From: Mycobacteriaceae bacterium
GTDB lineage: Bacteria; Actinomycetota; Actinomycetes; Mycobacteriales; Mycobacteriaceae
Length of the DNA: 64,000 bases
NCBI GenBank assembly: GCA_019749805.1
Contig: JAIEPH010000011.1
Span: forward strand, 1-64,000
Direction: 5' to 3'
A program made the position numbers and the translations under genes. Under the pieces are notes generated by a model. It was not told the DNA's origin. It was given only the letters and a program-made list of their open reading frames with translations, and did no database searches. Of this stretch, positions 20,402 to 29,058 are shown in pieces. Position 1 is the first letter of the stretch, and each line of letters starts with the position of its first letter.

Positions 20402-21739
20402 GTGAGCGACGGGCGGGTTCACTACGCGCGCAACGGCGATGTGCGCCTGGCCTACCGGATTTTCGGTGATTCCGGACCTGTGTTCGTCTGGGTAGCAGGC
20501 TGGATAGTGAACAACGTCGACACGATCGACGATCCGGGCAGCCCCTATGCCGGTCTTGTCGAGCGGCTCTCGCAGGCCACCCGATTCGTCATGTTCGACC
20601 GGCGCGGCAGCGGACTATCTGATCCTCTGACCCACGCCCCGTCGCTGGACGAGAAGATGGACGATCTTCGCGCGGTCATCGACGCTGTAAGCGACGGCGA
20701 GGTCGCCTTGCTGGGCAGCGGTGAGGGCGGTGCGGTCGCCATTTTGTTCGCCGCGACCTATCCAGACCGTGTCGCGTCGCTGGTCCTCTACGGGACCGCC
20801 GCGCGGTTCTCGCAGGAAGTGCCCGACTTTCCATGGGGCTTCACTGCAGGTGAGATCGAAACGCAACTGCAGACGATCGACGACCATTGGGGTGAGGGTG
20901 CGCTCGCCGAACTCTTCTACAACGAGGTGGCCGATCAACCGGGCGTTCGAGACATGTTCGGGAAGCTGCAGCGCTCGATCGCGAGTCCGACGATGGCTCG
21001 GTTGTCGTGGCAGGCCTTCATGGAGACGGATGTCAGAGCCGTCCTACCCGCGGTGCGCGCACCCACATTGGTCATTGCTCGTCCTGACAACAGGCTGGTT
21101 CCATTCGAAGCGGCCGAGGCGTTGGCCGCCGCCATCCCGGGTGCCCTGTTCGAGCCGCTCGAGCGGGGCGCACACAACGCATTCGACGTCGTCAACGAAA
21201 CCGCACATGTCGGACTGCAGTTCGTGCTCGGGCGTCCGTCGGAGTCGATCGACGAGCGGGTACTCAAGACCGTGATGTTCACCGACATCGTCAGCTCCAC
21301 GGAGAGGTTGACCGCAGGAGGTGACGTGCACTGGCGACATCAGCTCGACAATCACGACACTCTGGTCGATCACCTGCTTTCTCGACATGGCGGTGTGCGC
21401 GCAAAGCACACGGGGGATGGCGTTTTCGCGCTTTTCGACGCACCGACGAAGGCGACGCGATGCGCGCTGGACCTCATTCCTTCGCTCGCTTCACGCGACA
21501 TTCCGATCCGCATCGGGATCCATACCGGCGAATGCGAACGCCGCAGTGACGAATGGAGCGGCGTGGCAGTGCACACGGGTGCGAGGATCGAGGCATTGGC
21601 AGGTGCCGGGGAGGTGCTGGCCAGTCGGACGGTGCGTGACCTGTCGGCGGGTTCGGGGCTCATCTTCGAAAGCCTTGGCCTCCAACGACTCAAAGGCCTG
21701 CCCGAGGACCTCGAGGTATTTCGGGTCAGCTCCCGCTAG
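20402..21739 (+). CDS. Alpha/beta hydrolase-adenylate cyclase fusion (LipJ-like), hydrolase nucleophile lost
   Basis: A 445-residue protein. Residues 1-270 are an alpha/beta hydrolase fold; residues 285-445 a class III adenylate cyclase domain making cAMP. The cyclase has the metal Asp in VMFTDIVSST (about 294), RAKHTGDGVFALF with the adenine-selecting Lys and second metal Asp, and GARIEA with the transition-state Arg; the usual Asn is His (VAVHTGARI), as in several mycobacterial cyclases. The hydrolase elbow reads G-S-G-E-G-G, so the central Ser of G-x-S-x-G is Gly, while Asp (RPDNRLVP) and His (GAHNAF) remain. The hydrolase half may thus be a ligand sensor. GTG 20402 gives the natural N-terminus. 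The stop overlaps the convergent DUF2236 gene by 4 bases. Confidence 0.85.
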   Translation: MSDGRVHYARNGDVRLAYRIFGDSGPVFVWVAGWIVNNVDTIDDPGSPYAGLVERLSQATRFVMFDRRGSGLSDPLTHAPSLDEKMDDLRAVIDAVSDGEVALLGSGEGGAVAILFAATYPDRVASLVLYGTAARFSQEVPDFPWGFTAGEIETQLQTIDDHWGEGALAELFYNEVADQPGVRDMFGKLQRSIASPTMARLSWQAFMETDVRAVLPAVRAPTLVIARPDNRLVPFEAAEALAAAIPGALFEPLERGAHNAFDVVNETAHVGLQFVLGRPSESIDERVLKTVMFTDIVSSTERLTAGGDVHWRHQLDNHDTLVDHLLSRHGGVRAKHTGDGVFALFDAPTKATRCALDLIPSLASRDIPIRIGIHTGECERRSDEWSGVAVHTGARIEALAGAGEVLASRTVRDLSAGSGLIFESLGLQRLKGLPEDLEVFRVSSR

Positions 21740-22632
21740 GTCAGCGGTCGGCCGGTTCGGATCCGCCAGTCGAGATCCCGCAGCATCCAGTTGAACGGGA
21801 AGCGCCGAATGAACCGCGGCATCACCTTGTTCACGGTGCCGATGACCGTCATCACCCGATTGAACCTGCGCTGCTTGCTCGCATCCCACGGCAGTCGCAT
21901 CTCGTCGCGGAACCGTTGCGGCAGAAAGCCTGTGGTCATGAACAGGTTGATCGCGTCCAGCCGCTTCTGCAACGGTCGCGGCAACGTGGCGTTCCCGAGA
22001 CGCCCGGCCGCGATGGGCCACAGATACTCATGAACGGCGTCGTCGATGTGAATTTGTTCCAGTGACTGCTGCCAGTACTCGTCGAAAGCCTTGCGATCGG
22101 CAGGCCACATCTGGGCGGGCACCTGCAACGTCGTGCCGAGTGTCATGCCCTCGCGATAGTGGCGGTCGGCGGTTTCGTCATCCATCTCGCCGACGAAGAT
22201 GCGATGGACGTCGACGAAACCCTTGTACAGACATGCCGCCACCCACATCTGCAGGTCCTTGTCGAAGGCGTTGTATTGCACCGGGTCGCCAGGATTCGAG
22301 TACACCTGTGCGTGGGACTTGTTCACCGCGCGGCGATACAGCTCCTTCTGCTCGTCGGTGCCCGAGAGCGCGACCGCGAGATAGGTGAAGGTGGTCCTGG
22401 CCCGCTTGATGGGATGCCGGTCGGCTCGTCCGCTTTCGACCCGGCTGTCCTTGACGCCGTACCCGACGCCGGGGCGGGCCAACTCCATGATCACGTTGGC
22501 ACCACCGGACAGCAGCCCGATGAACGCGGCGTCATCCGCGGCGCCCATCCACCTCGGCGGCTTCTTACCGCCGGGAAGCACCGCGTCGTTGAGCGGACGC
22601 TCGACGTGATCGATCGGGACAGTGACCGTCAT
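21736..22632 (-). CDS. DUF2236 oxygenase-like protein (mpaB / rubber oxygenase domain)
   Basis: A 298-residue all-helical protein of the DUF2236 family, related to latex-clearing heme oxygenases and fungal MpaB. ARPGVGYGVKDSRVESGRADRHPIKRARTTFTYL and later NKSHAQVYS contain the conserved Arg/His residues, WVAACLYKGFVDVH a family helix. Latex-clearing proteins coordinate heme through a conserved His; which His serves here I cannot assign. No signal peptide. It resembles Rv0276 in position. Divergent from a TetR gene 71 bases away, so that regulator may control it. Substrate unknown. Confidence 0.75.
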   Translation of the reverse strand: MTVTVPIDHVERPLNDAVLPGGKKPPRWMGAADDAAFIGLLSGGANVIMELARPGVGYGVKDSRVESGRADRHPIKRARTTFTYLAVALSGTDEQKELYRRAVNKSHAQVYSNPGDPVQYNAFDKDLQMWVAACLYKGFVDVHRIFVGEMDDETADRHYREGMTLGTTLQVPAQMWPADRKAFDEYWQQSLEQIHIDDAVHEYLWPIAAGRLGNATLPRPLQKRLDAINLFMTTGFLPQRFRDEMRLPWDASKQRRFNRVMTVIGTVNKVMPRFIRRFPFNWMLRDLDWRIRTGRPLT

Positions 22633-22689
22633 TGGCCGCCACCTATCGGTAAAGTGAGAACGTGTGTTTCCTGATATTGCCTGCGAATG

Positions 22690-22701
22690 TGACAGGTGTC
22701 A
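22690..22701. promoter_or_regulatory. Perfect 12-base dyad TGACAGGTGTCA before a TetR gene
   Basis: TGACA-GG-TGTCA ends 2 bases before the TetR ATG at 22704, between the divergent TetR and DUF2236 genes. It could be the TetR operator. Its position at the translation start would block the mRNA start or the promoter. No binding evidence. Confidence 0.35.
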
Positions 22702-22703
22702 AG

Positions 22704-23330
22704 ATGGCAGGCATGGCACAGGTCCGCCCCTACCGCGGCGTCGACGCGGTCGAACGCGTCGCGGGTCGTCGCCGCCGCCTGCTGGATGCCGGGCTCGACC
22801 TACTCGGCGCCGCAGGTAAGGACCCCGCCGAGCTGACCGTGCGCGCGATCTGCGGGCAGGCCGCACTGGGCGTTCGGTACTTCTACGAAAGCTTCGACGA
22901 CAAAGACCACTTCGTCGGAGCGGTGTTCGACTCGGTGACCGCCGACATCGCCGCGACCACTCAGGCCGCCGTCGCGGCGGCGTCCCCGGCTGAGCAGGCC
23001 CGTGCCGCGATGGCCAACGTCGTCCGCACGATCTCCGCCGACCCCCGCGTCGGACGCCTACTTTTCAGCGTCGAGCTGTCCAATACCGTGATCGTGCGCA
23101 AGCGCGCGGAATCGACGGCCTTGTTCGCCGCCCTGCTCTTCGCCCATGCGGGCGCGAAGGGGGCGCTGGACAACGACCAGGTCAAAGCCGCATCCCATTT
23201 CGCGGTCGGCGGCGTGGGTCAGGCCATCAGCGCATGGCTGTCCGGGGAAGTCGAACTCGACCACGACGAGCTGGTGGAACTGCTGGCCGCGCTGATCGAT
23301 CAGCTGGCCGCGTTGCCGCCAAGACCCTAG
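22704..23330 (+). CDS. TetR family transcriptional regulator (Rv0275c-like)
   Basis: A 208-residue regulator. The N-terminal HTH is GRRRRLLDAGLDLLGAAG...LTVRAICGQAALGVRYFYESFDDKDHFVGAVF (about residues 18-72), followed by a helical ligand domain. An in-frame ATG at 22713 gives 205 residues. It faces the DUF2236 gene and converges on a glyoxalase whose stop codon overlaps its own. Likely targets are itself and the DUF2236 gene; ligand unknown. Confidence 0.82.
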   Translation: MAGMAQVRPYRGVDAVERVAGRRRRLLDAGLDLLGAAGKDPAELTVRAICGQAALGVRYFYESFDDKDHFVGAVFDSVTADIAATTQAAVAAASPAEQARAAMANVVRTISADPRVGRLLFSVELSNTVIVRKRAESTALFAALLFAHAGAKGALDNDQVKAASHFAVGGVGQAISAWLSGEVELDHDELVELLAALIDQLAALPPRP

Positions 23331-23902
23331 ACGCCGACCCTGGGCCGGCGATCCGCGGCGGTCTTCGGCTCTGCCGTGGTGTCAGTCTCGGTGAATTCCT
23401 TGGTCCAGCAGGCGAACTCGAGGGTGATGCCGTCCGGATCGAAGAAGTAGAACGACCGCACGTACACCCCCGGATGTACCGTCGGGGAGACCTGCTGCTT
23501 GCTCTCGTCATGGTTGAGCACCGGGCCGACGCGCACGCCCTTGTCCTTGAGCCGCTGCCGGTATTCGTCGAACTTCTCCGCCGGGACGTGAAACGCAAGG
23601 TGATTCATGGTGCTCACGGCGCTGACGATGTCGCCGATGCCCGGAATCGCCTCGGGCGACGAAATTCCCGGAACGCGATCCGGTGCGTCGGCGAACCAGA
23701 AGAACGCCACGCAGTCGCCGTTGCCCGCATCGAAGAAGAAGTGTTGCCCCATGCCGCCCGGCAGGTCGAGCGACTTGATCAACGGCATGCCAAGGACATT
23801 GCTGTAGAAGTCGACCGTCTTCGCCATGTCCGAGCACACGAGCGCTACGTGGTTGATGCCGCCGAGTTCGAACTCGGAATTCGGGTTGTTCGGCTTGATC
23901 AT
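23327..23902 (-). CDS. Glyoxalase/VOC family dioxygenase-like protein (Rv0274-like)
   Basis: A 191-residue vicinal-oxygen-chelate protein with two beta-alpha-beta-beta-beta modules: GGINHVALVCSDMAKTVDFYSNVLGM and, later, STMNHLAFHVPAEKFDEYRQRLKDKG plus VRSFYFFDPDGITLEFACW. The His in NHVAL, His in NHLAF and Glu in TLEF are the expected metal ligands, so a metal-dependent lyase or dioxygenase is plausible. GAGGAG 9 bases before the ATG is a good ribosome binding site. Divergent from the TetR at 24006, whose operator candidate lies between. Confidence 0.82.
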   Translation of the reverse strand: MIKPNNPNSEFELGGINHVALVCSDMAKTVDFYSNVLGMPLIKSLDLPGGMGQHFFFDAGNGDCVAFFWFADAPDRVPGISSPEAIPGIGDIVSAVSTMNHLAFHVPAEKFDEYRQRLKDKGVRVGPVLNHDESKQQVSPTVHPGVYVRSFYFFDPDGITLEFACWTKEFTETDTTAEPKTAADRRPRVGV

Positions 23903-23959
23903 GTGTGGCAGCTCCTCTAGTCAAGCTCGATTTCTGAATCTAACATCAGGTTCAGGTTG

Positions 23960-23994
23960 GATCAATGGTCCGATCGGCGAGCCGATCAATGGTC
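23960..23994. promoter_or_regulatory. Composite operator candidate between glyoxalase and TetR genes
   Basis: A direct repeat GATCAATGGTC occurs at 23960-23970 and 23984-23994, enclosing the dyad GATCGGC-GA-GCCGATC at 23972-23987. It lies just upstream of the TetR GTG 24006, the usual place for an autoregulatory operator. The protein that binds is inferred. Confidence 0.45.
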
Positions 23995-24005
23995 AAGGAG
24001 TGGCC

Positions 24006-24662
24006 GTGTCCGCAAGTTCTCGCGTGCAGCTTCCGACGCTGCGCGGTCGGCGGACGCAAGCGGCGATCGATGCGGGAGCCCGATCGGTGATCGCCCGCAA
24101 AGGCATTCTTGCAACCACGATTTCGGATATCGCCGCCGAAGCCGGCAAGTCCACCGCCTCGTTCTACAACTATTACGACTCCAAGGAAGCGATGGTCCGC
24201 GAGTGGGCCCTGCGGTTCCGCGACGAAGCCCGGGAGCGCTCGCGGGCAGCGGCCGAGCCGGGCCTGTCGAACTGGGAGCGCTCCTACCAGGCCGTGGCCG
24301 CTCACTGGCACACCTATCGCCACCAACTCGCCGAGATCGTCAGCGTGTCACAACTGGCGATGGTCAACGATGACTTCGCGGAATACTGGAACGACATCTG
24401 CTCGCTCCCCATCACGCTGGTCACCCATATGGTGAAACATGCTCAGCAACAAGGGTTCTGCGTTGATGACGATCCACGCCTGATGGCAGTGGCGTTGGTG
24501 TCGATGCTCAACCAGTTCTGCTACACACAGTTGGCCGGGGACGCCGGGCGGGGTGGCGGGAAAGACCCGGACGGCGACGGGGATGCCGTCGATGACGAGG
24601 CATGCATCATCACGCTTGCCAACGTCTTCTACCGGACGATCTATCACAGGGGGACGGCATGA
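24006..24662 (+). CDS. TetR family transcriptional regulator (Rv0273c-like)
   Basis: A 218-residue regulator. The HTH spans GRRTQAAIDAGARSVIARKGILATTISDIAAEAGKSTASFYNYYDSKEAM (about residues 13-60), with a helical sensor domain behind it. An acidic Gly/Asp insert (GRGGGKDPDGDGDAVDDEA) near the C-terminus is unusual. GTG 24006 has AAGGAG 5 bases upstream; GTG 24000 is too close to it. Its stop overlaps the next gene (ATGA), so it is the first gene of a TetR-hydrolase-dehydrogenase-fadE6 operon and probably senses its substrate. Confidence 0.85.
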   Translation: MSASSRVQLPTLRGRRTQAAIDAGARSVIARKGILATTISDIAAEAGKSTASFYNYYDSKEAMVREWALRFRDEARERSRAAAEPGLSNWERSYQAVAAHWHTYRHQLAEIVSVSQLAMVNDDFAEYWNDICSLPITLVTHMVKHAQQQGFCVDDDPRLMAVALVSMLNQFCYTQLAGDAGRGGGKDPDGDGDAVDDEACIITLANVFYRTIYHRGTA

Positions 24663-25801
24663 CCAAAGCACCATCGAGCAGCGTAACCCCGGGTGTCACC
24701 CGGGAATTCGTCGGCGTGCAGTCACCCACCGCACGTCGGGCGGGTGCGGGCGGAAACCCCTGTCAGGGCCTCTACTACCGCGGCGTCGGACGAAAACCGA
24801 AGGTGGCGATGATCGCCACGCACTACCAGATCGACTTCTCCGAACACTATCTCGCGGACTACATGGCGACCCGGGGCATCGGCTTCCTCGGTTGGAACAC
24901 GCGATACCGCGGATTCGAGAGCAGTTTCCTGCTCGACCACGCACTGGTCGACATCGGGGTGGGAGTGCGCTGGCTGCGCGAGGTGCAAGGGGTGGAAACC
25001 ATTGTTTTGCTCGGTAATTCCGGCGGTGGTTCACTCATGGCGGCGTATCAGGCACAGGCTGTCGATCCGCACGTGACCCCGCTGGACGGTATGCGTCCTG
25101 CCGCGGGTCTCAACGACCTGCTGCCCGCGGACGGCTACATCGCAAGTGCTGCCCATCCCGGCCGTCCCGACGTCCTGACCGCCTGGATGGACGGGTCGGT
25201 CGTCGACGAAAGCGACCCTCTCAGCAGCGATCCCGAGCTCGATCTGTTCAATCCGGAGAACGGTCCACCCTTTTCCGAGGAGTTCGTCGCGCGCTACCGC
25301 TCGGCACAGATCGACCGAAACAACGCCGTCACCGACTGGGCCGAGAACGAACTCAAACGCGTGCACGCCGCCGGCTTCTCGGACCGCCCGTTCACGGTGC
25401 TGCGGACCTGGGCGGACCCACGCATGGTCGACCCGTCCATCGAGCCGACCAGGCGTCAGCCGAACATGTGCTACGCGGGCGAGCCGATCAAGGCAAACCG
25501 CTCGGCGCACGGCATCGCCGCGGCGTGCACGCTGCGCAGCTGGATCGGCATGTGGAGCCTGCGACACGCGCAGACCCGGGCCGAGCCGCACCTGTCTCGT
25601 CTCGCCTGTCCCGCGCTGGTCATCAACGCCGAACAGGACACCGGGGTGTATCCGTCAGACGCGCAACGCATTTATGACGCGCTGGCCTCCAAGGACAAGG
25701 CGCAGTGCTCCTTCGACACCGACCACTACTTCTCGACGCCGGGCGCACGCAGCGAGAAGGCCGATACCATCGCCAAATGGATCGCGAAGCGGTGGCGTTG
25801 A
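24659..25801 (+). CDS. Alpha/beta hydrolase family protein (Rv0272c-like)
   Basis: A 380-residue protein with alpha/beta hydrolase features: MIATHYQIDFSEHYLADYMATRG opens the fold, LLGNSGGGSLMAAYQ holds the G-N-S-G-G elbow, LVINAEQDTGVYP the acidic site and DHYF near the end the likely His. A large insertion between about 140 and 290 suggests a bulky lid. No signal peptide. ATG overlaps the TetR stop; the stop overlaps the following dehydrogenase start. Probably hydrolyses an ester, lactone or thioester feeding the dehydrogenase and FadE6; substrate not known. Confidence 0.78.
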   Translation: MTKAPSSSVTPGVTREFVGVQSPTARRAGAGGNPCQGLYYRGVGRKPKVAMIATHYQIDFSEHYLADYMATRGIGFLGWNTRYRGFESSFLLDHALVDIGVGVRWLREVQGVETIVLLGNSGGGSLMAAYQAQAVDPHVTPLDGMRPAAGLNDLLPADGYIASAAHPGRPDVLTAWMDGSVVDESDPLSSDPELDLFNPENGPPFSEEFVARYRSAQIDRNNAVTDWAENELKRVHAAGFSDRPFTVLRTWADPRMVDPSIEPTRRQPNMCYAGEPIKANRSAHGIAAACTLRSWIGMWSLRHAQTRAEPHLSRLACPALVINAEQDTGVYPSDAQRIYDALASKDKAQCSFDTDHYFSTPGARSEKADTIAKWIAKRWR

Positions 25802-26784
25802 AAGTCCTCGCCCACTACGTTCCCGGTGACAAGGTCGCGAAGTTCGTTGCACCAGAAGCCGATTGGCTCGATGTTCACTACTGCGCCGAAGACGACGACG
25901 ACACCTTTTATCGAGAGCTTCCCCATGCGGACGTGATCTGGCATGTGCTGCGGCCTATATCGGGCGAGGACCTCGAGAAGGCTCTGCGGTGCCGGCTCGT
26001 GCACAAGCTGGGCGCCGGCGTCAACACCATCGACGTCGCGACGGCGACGCGGCTCGGCATCGCCGTGGCGAACATGCCGGGCGCCAACGCCCCATCGGTC
26101 GCCGAGGGCACTGTGCTGCTGATGCTCGCCGCGCTGCGCCGGCTCACCGAACTCGACCGCGTCACCCGCGACGGCAACGGGTGGCCCTCGGATCCGAGCC
26201 TCGGCGAGACAGTGCGTGACATCGGCGGGTGCACCGTTGGCTTGATCGGCTACGGCAACATCGCGAAACGCGTCGAAGCCATAGTGAGGGCGATGGGTAC
26301 TCCGGCTTCTCAGGTGCTGCACACCAGCACCCGCGACGACGGTCTGCCCGACTGGCGCACGCTGCCCGACCTGCTTTCGGAAAGCGACATCGTCTCCGTG
26401 CACATTCCGTTGACGGACCAGACCGCTGGCTTGCTGGATCGCAGCGCACTCGCGTCGATGCGTTCCGATGCGGTGTTGGTGAACACGTCCCGTGGCGCGG
26501 TGATCGACGAGGACGCGCTCGTCGACACGCTGCGATCGGGCGGGCTGGCGGCCGCGGGCCTGGACGTCTTCGCCGTCGAGCCGATCCCCGCCGGAAATCC
26601 GCTACTGACCCTGGCCAACGTCGTGCTGACACCCCACGTCAGCTGGTACACGCTGGACACCATGAGGCGATATCTGGAGGTGGCCGCCGACAACTGCCGC
26701 CGCATCCGGGATGGCCGGGACCTCGCCAATGTCGTGAACGGTATCGTGGTTCCCAACCGACCGGTTAATAGGGAAACGCCATAA
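25798..26784 (+). CDS. D-isomer-specific 2-hydroxyacid dehydrogenase
   Basis: A 328-residue NAD(P)-dependent enzyme interconverting 2-oxo and D-2-hydroxy acids. The Rossmann loop is GLIGYGNIAKRV; catalytic Arg is in NTSRGAV, Glu in DVFAVEPIP and His in LTPHVSW, all in family order. TTG 25798 is chosen because it overlaps the preceding stop as TTGA and gives the usual N-terminus MKVLAHYVPGDK; GTG 25792 or ATG 25777 would add a few residues. As I recall, this gene is absent between Rv0272c and fadE6 in M. tuberculosis, so it is an addition to a conserved operon. Confidence 0.85.
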   Translation: MKVLAHYVPGDKVAKFVAPEADWLDVHYCAEDDDDTFYRELPHADVIWHVLRPISGEDLEKALRCRLVHKLGAGVNTIDVATATRLGIAVANMPGANAPSVAEGTVLLMLAALRRLTELDRVTRDGNGWPSDPSLGETVRDIGGCTVGLIGYGNIAKRVEAIVRAMGTPASQVLHTSTRDDGLPDWRTLPDLLSESDIVSVHIPLTDQTAGLLDRSALASMRSDAVLVNTSRGAVIDEDALVDTLRSGGLAAAGLDVFAVEPIPAGNPLLTLANVVLTPHVSWYTLDTMRRYLEVAADNCRRIRDGRDLANVVNGIVVPNRPVNRETP

Positions 26785-26799
26785 TGAGGTGCAACAGCT

Positions 26800-29001
26800 A
26801 TGCCCATCGCAATCAACACCGAGCACAACGATCTGGCTGATTCGGTCCGGTCCCTGGTGGCGCGGGTAGCGCCGTCGGAGGTGCTGCACGAGGCACTGGA
26901 GACGCCGGTTCCCAACCCGCCGCCGTACTGGAAGGCCGCTGCCGAGCAGGGTCTGCAGGGTGTGCATCTGTCGGAATCCGTTGGCGGACAAGGGTTTGGT
27001 GTTCTCGAGCTGGCAATCGTGCTGGCCGAGTTCGGCTACGGCGCGGTACCCGGTCCGTTCGTCCCTTCGGCGATCGCCAGCGCACTAATCGCCGCCAACG
27101 ACCCCGACGCAAAGCTGCTGGCTGACCTCGCATCCGGTGACGTGATCGCGACCTACGCGATCGACTCCGGCCTGACGGCCACCAGACAGGGCGACGACCT
27201 GGTCATTCGGGGTGAGGTCCGCGCCGTCCCCGCAGCCGGGCAGGCGTCGGTGCTGGTGCTGCCGGTGGCGATCGACAGCGGCGAAGAGTGGGTCGTCCTG
27301 GACGCCCGCGACAACCCGGCGTTGGAGATCGAGCCGGTCCGGAGCGTCGACCCACTTCGCCCGGTGGCCGATGTGCGCGCCAACGCCGTCGAGGTCGGCG
27401 ACGATCGCGTGCTGGGCGACCTGAGCCGCAACCATGCACGCGCGATCATCTCGACGCTGCTGTCCGCAGAGTGCGTCGGAGTCGCGCGGTGGGCGGCCGA
27501 CACGGCGACGGCGTACGCGAAGATCCGCGAGCAGTTCGGCCGGCCGATCGGTCAGTTCCAGGCCATCAAGCACAAGTGCGCCCAGATGATCGCCGACACC
27601 GAGCGGGCGACCGCCGCGGTATGGGACGCGGCGCGTGCCATCGATGAGCACAGCGAAAAGCCCAGTGATGAAACAGCTTTCGAGTTTGCCGCGGCCGTCG
27701 CAGCCACGCTGGCTCCCGCAGCCGTTTTACACACCACCCAGGACTGCATCCAGGTGCACGGCGGCATCGGCTTCACCTGGGAACACGACACCAACGTGTA
27801 CTACCGCCGCGCGCTGCTGCTGGCCGCATGCTTCGGCCGTACGAGCGATTACCCGCAGCGGGTGGTCGATATCGCGACGAGCACCGGGGCCCGCAAGCTC
27901 AACATCGATCTGGATCCCGAGACGGAGAAGCTACGCGACGAGATCCGCGCGGAAGTGGCGGCGCTCAAAGCGATTCCGAGCGAGGAGCGGACCACCGCGA
28001 TCGCCGAGGGCGGCTGGGTGGTTCCCCACCTGCCCAAGCCCTGGGGCCGCGCGGCGGGCCCCGTCGAGCAGATCATCATCGCGCAGGAGTTCAGCGCCGG
28101 CCGGGTCAAGCGTCCGGCGATGGGCATTGCGGCGTGGCTGATCCCGTCGGTGGTGGCATTCGGGACCGAGCAACAGCAGCAGCGCTTCCTGCCACCGACG
28201 CTGCGCGGCGAGATGATTTGGTGCCAACTGTTTTCCGAGCCCGGCGCCGGATCGGATCTGGCCAGCCTGACCACCAAAGCCACCAAGGTCGACGGCGGCT
28301 GGCGGATCACCGGCCAGAAGATCTGGACCACCGGTGCGCAGTACTCGCAGTGGGGCATGCTGCTGGCCCGCACCGATCCGAGCGCCCCGAAGCACAACGG
28401 CATCACCTACTTTCTGCTCGACATGAGCAGTGACGGTGTCGAGGTGAAGCCGCTGCGCGAACTGACCGGCAACGCGATGTTCAACACGGTGTTCATCGAC
28501 GATGTGTTCGTCCCCGATGACATGGTGCTCGGTGAGGTGAACCGCGGCTGGGAGGTCAGCCGCACCACCCTGACGGCCGAGCGGGTGTCGATCGGCAGCA
28601 CTGAGCCGCCGTTTCTGCCCAGCTTCGACGGCTTCGTCGACTTCATCCGCGACGGCCAGTTCGATCAGGTCGGGAAGAACACCGCGGGTCATCTCATCGC
28701 CGAAGGACATGCGGCGAAGGTGCTGAACATGCGGTCGACCCTGCTGACGCTGGCCGGTGGCGATCCGATGCCCGCGGCGGCCGTCTCCAAGCTGCTGTCC
28801 ATGCGCACGGGCCAGAAGTACGCCGAGTTCGCGGTGTCCTCGTTCGGCACCGACGGCGCCGTCGGCGATCCGAATACACCGCAGGGCAAGTGGGCCGAGT
28901 TCCTGTTGGCCAGCCGCGCCACGACCATCTACGGCGGCACGTCCGAGGTGCAGTTGAACATCATCGCCGAGCGGCTGCTGGGCCTGCCTCGCGATCCGTA
29001 A
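26800..29001 (+). CDS. fadE6: Acyl-CoA dehydrogenase FadE6, two fused ACAD domains
   Basis: A 733-residue protein of two head-to-tail acyl-CoA dehydrogenase domains (about 1-370 and 371-733), each normally about 380 residues and FAD-dependent. The first half ends with IQVHGGIGFTWEHDTNVYYRRALLL, a conserved FAD-binding C-terminal helix; the second has WCQLFSEPGAGSDLASL and WRITGQKIWTTGAQYSQWG, substrate/FAD motifs, and ends YGGTSEVQLNIIAERLLGLPRDP. Double-domain FadE proteins act as obligate pairs, one half catalytic. Substrate is unknown. ATG 26800 follows GAGG. It closes the TetR-led operon. Confidence 0.9.
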   Translation: MPIAINTEHNDLADSVRSLVARVAPSEVLHEALETPVPNPPPYWKAAAEQGLQGVHLSESVGGQGFGVLELAIVLAEFGYGAVPGPFVPSAIASALIAANDPDAKLLADLASGDVIATYAIDSGLTATRQGDDLVIRGEVRAVPAAGQASVLVLPVAIDSGEEWVVLDARDNPALEIEPVRSVDPLRPVADVRANAVEVGDDRVLGDLSRNHARAIISTLLSAECVGVARWAADTATAYAKIREQFGRPIGQFQAIKHKCAQMIADTERATAAVWDAARAIDEHSEKPSDETAFEFAAAVAATLAPAAVLHTTQDCIQVHGGIGFTWEHDTNVYYRRALLLAACFGRTSDYPQRVVDIATSTGARKLNIDLDPETEKLRDEIRAEVAALKAIPSEERTTAIAEGGWVVPHLPKPWGRAAGPVEQIIIAQEFSAGRVKRPAMGIAAWLIPSVVAFGTEQQQQRFLPPTLRGEMIWCQLFSEPGAGSDLASLTTKATKVDGGWRITGQKIWTTGAQYSQWGMLLARTDPSAPKHNGITYFLLDMSSDGVEVKPLRELTGNAMFNTVFIDDVFVPDDMVLGEVNRGWEVSRTTLTAERVSIGSTEPPFLPSFDGFVDFIRDGQFDQVGKNTAGHLIAEGHAAKVLNMRSTLLTLAGGDPMPAAAVSKLLSMRTGQKYAEFAVSSFGTDGAVGDPNTPQGKWAEFLLASRATTIYGGTSEVQLNIIAERLLGLPRDP

Positions 29002-29021
29002 ACGCCCTCGACGGCGGGCGT
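29002..29021 (+). terminator. Hairpin directly after fadE6
   Basis: ACGCCC and GGGCGT pair around an 8-base loop, beginning on the last base of the stop codon. There is no T-tract, as is common in mycobacteria, so it is a weak candidate. Confidence 0.3.
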
Positions 29022-29058
29022 ACGATCGAACTGTTGGCTCAAGAAGGGGTCGGCAGAA

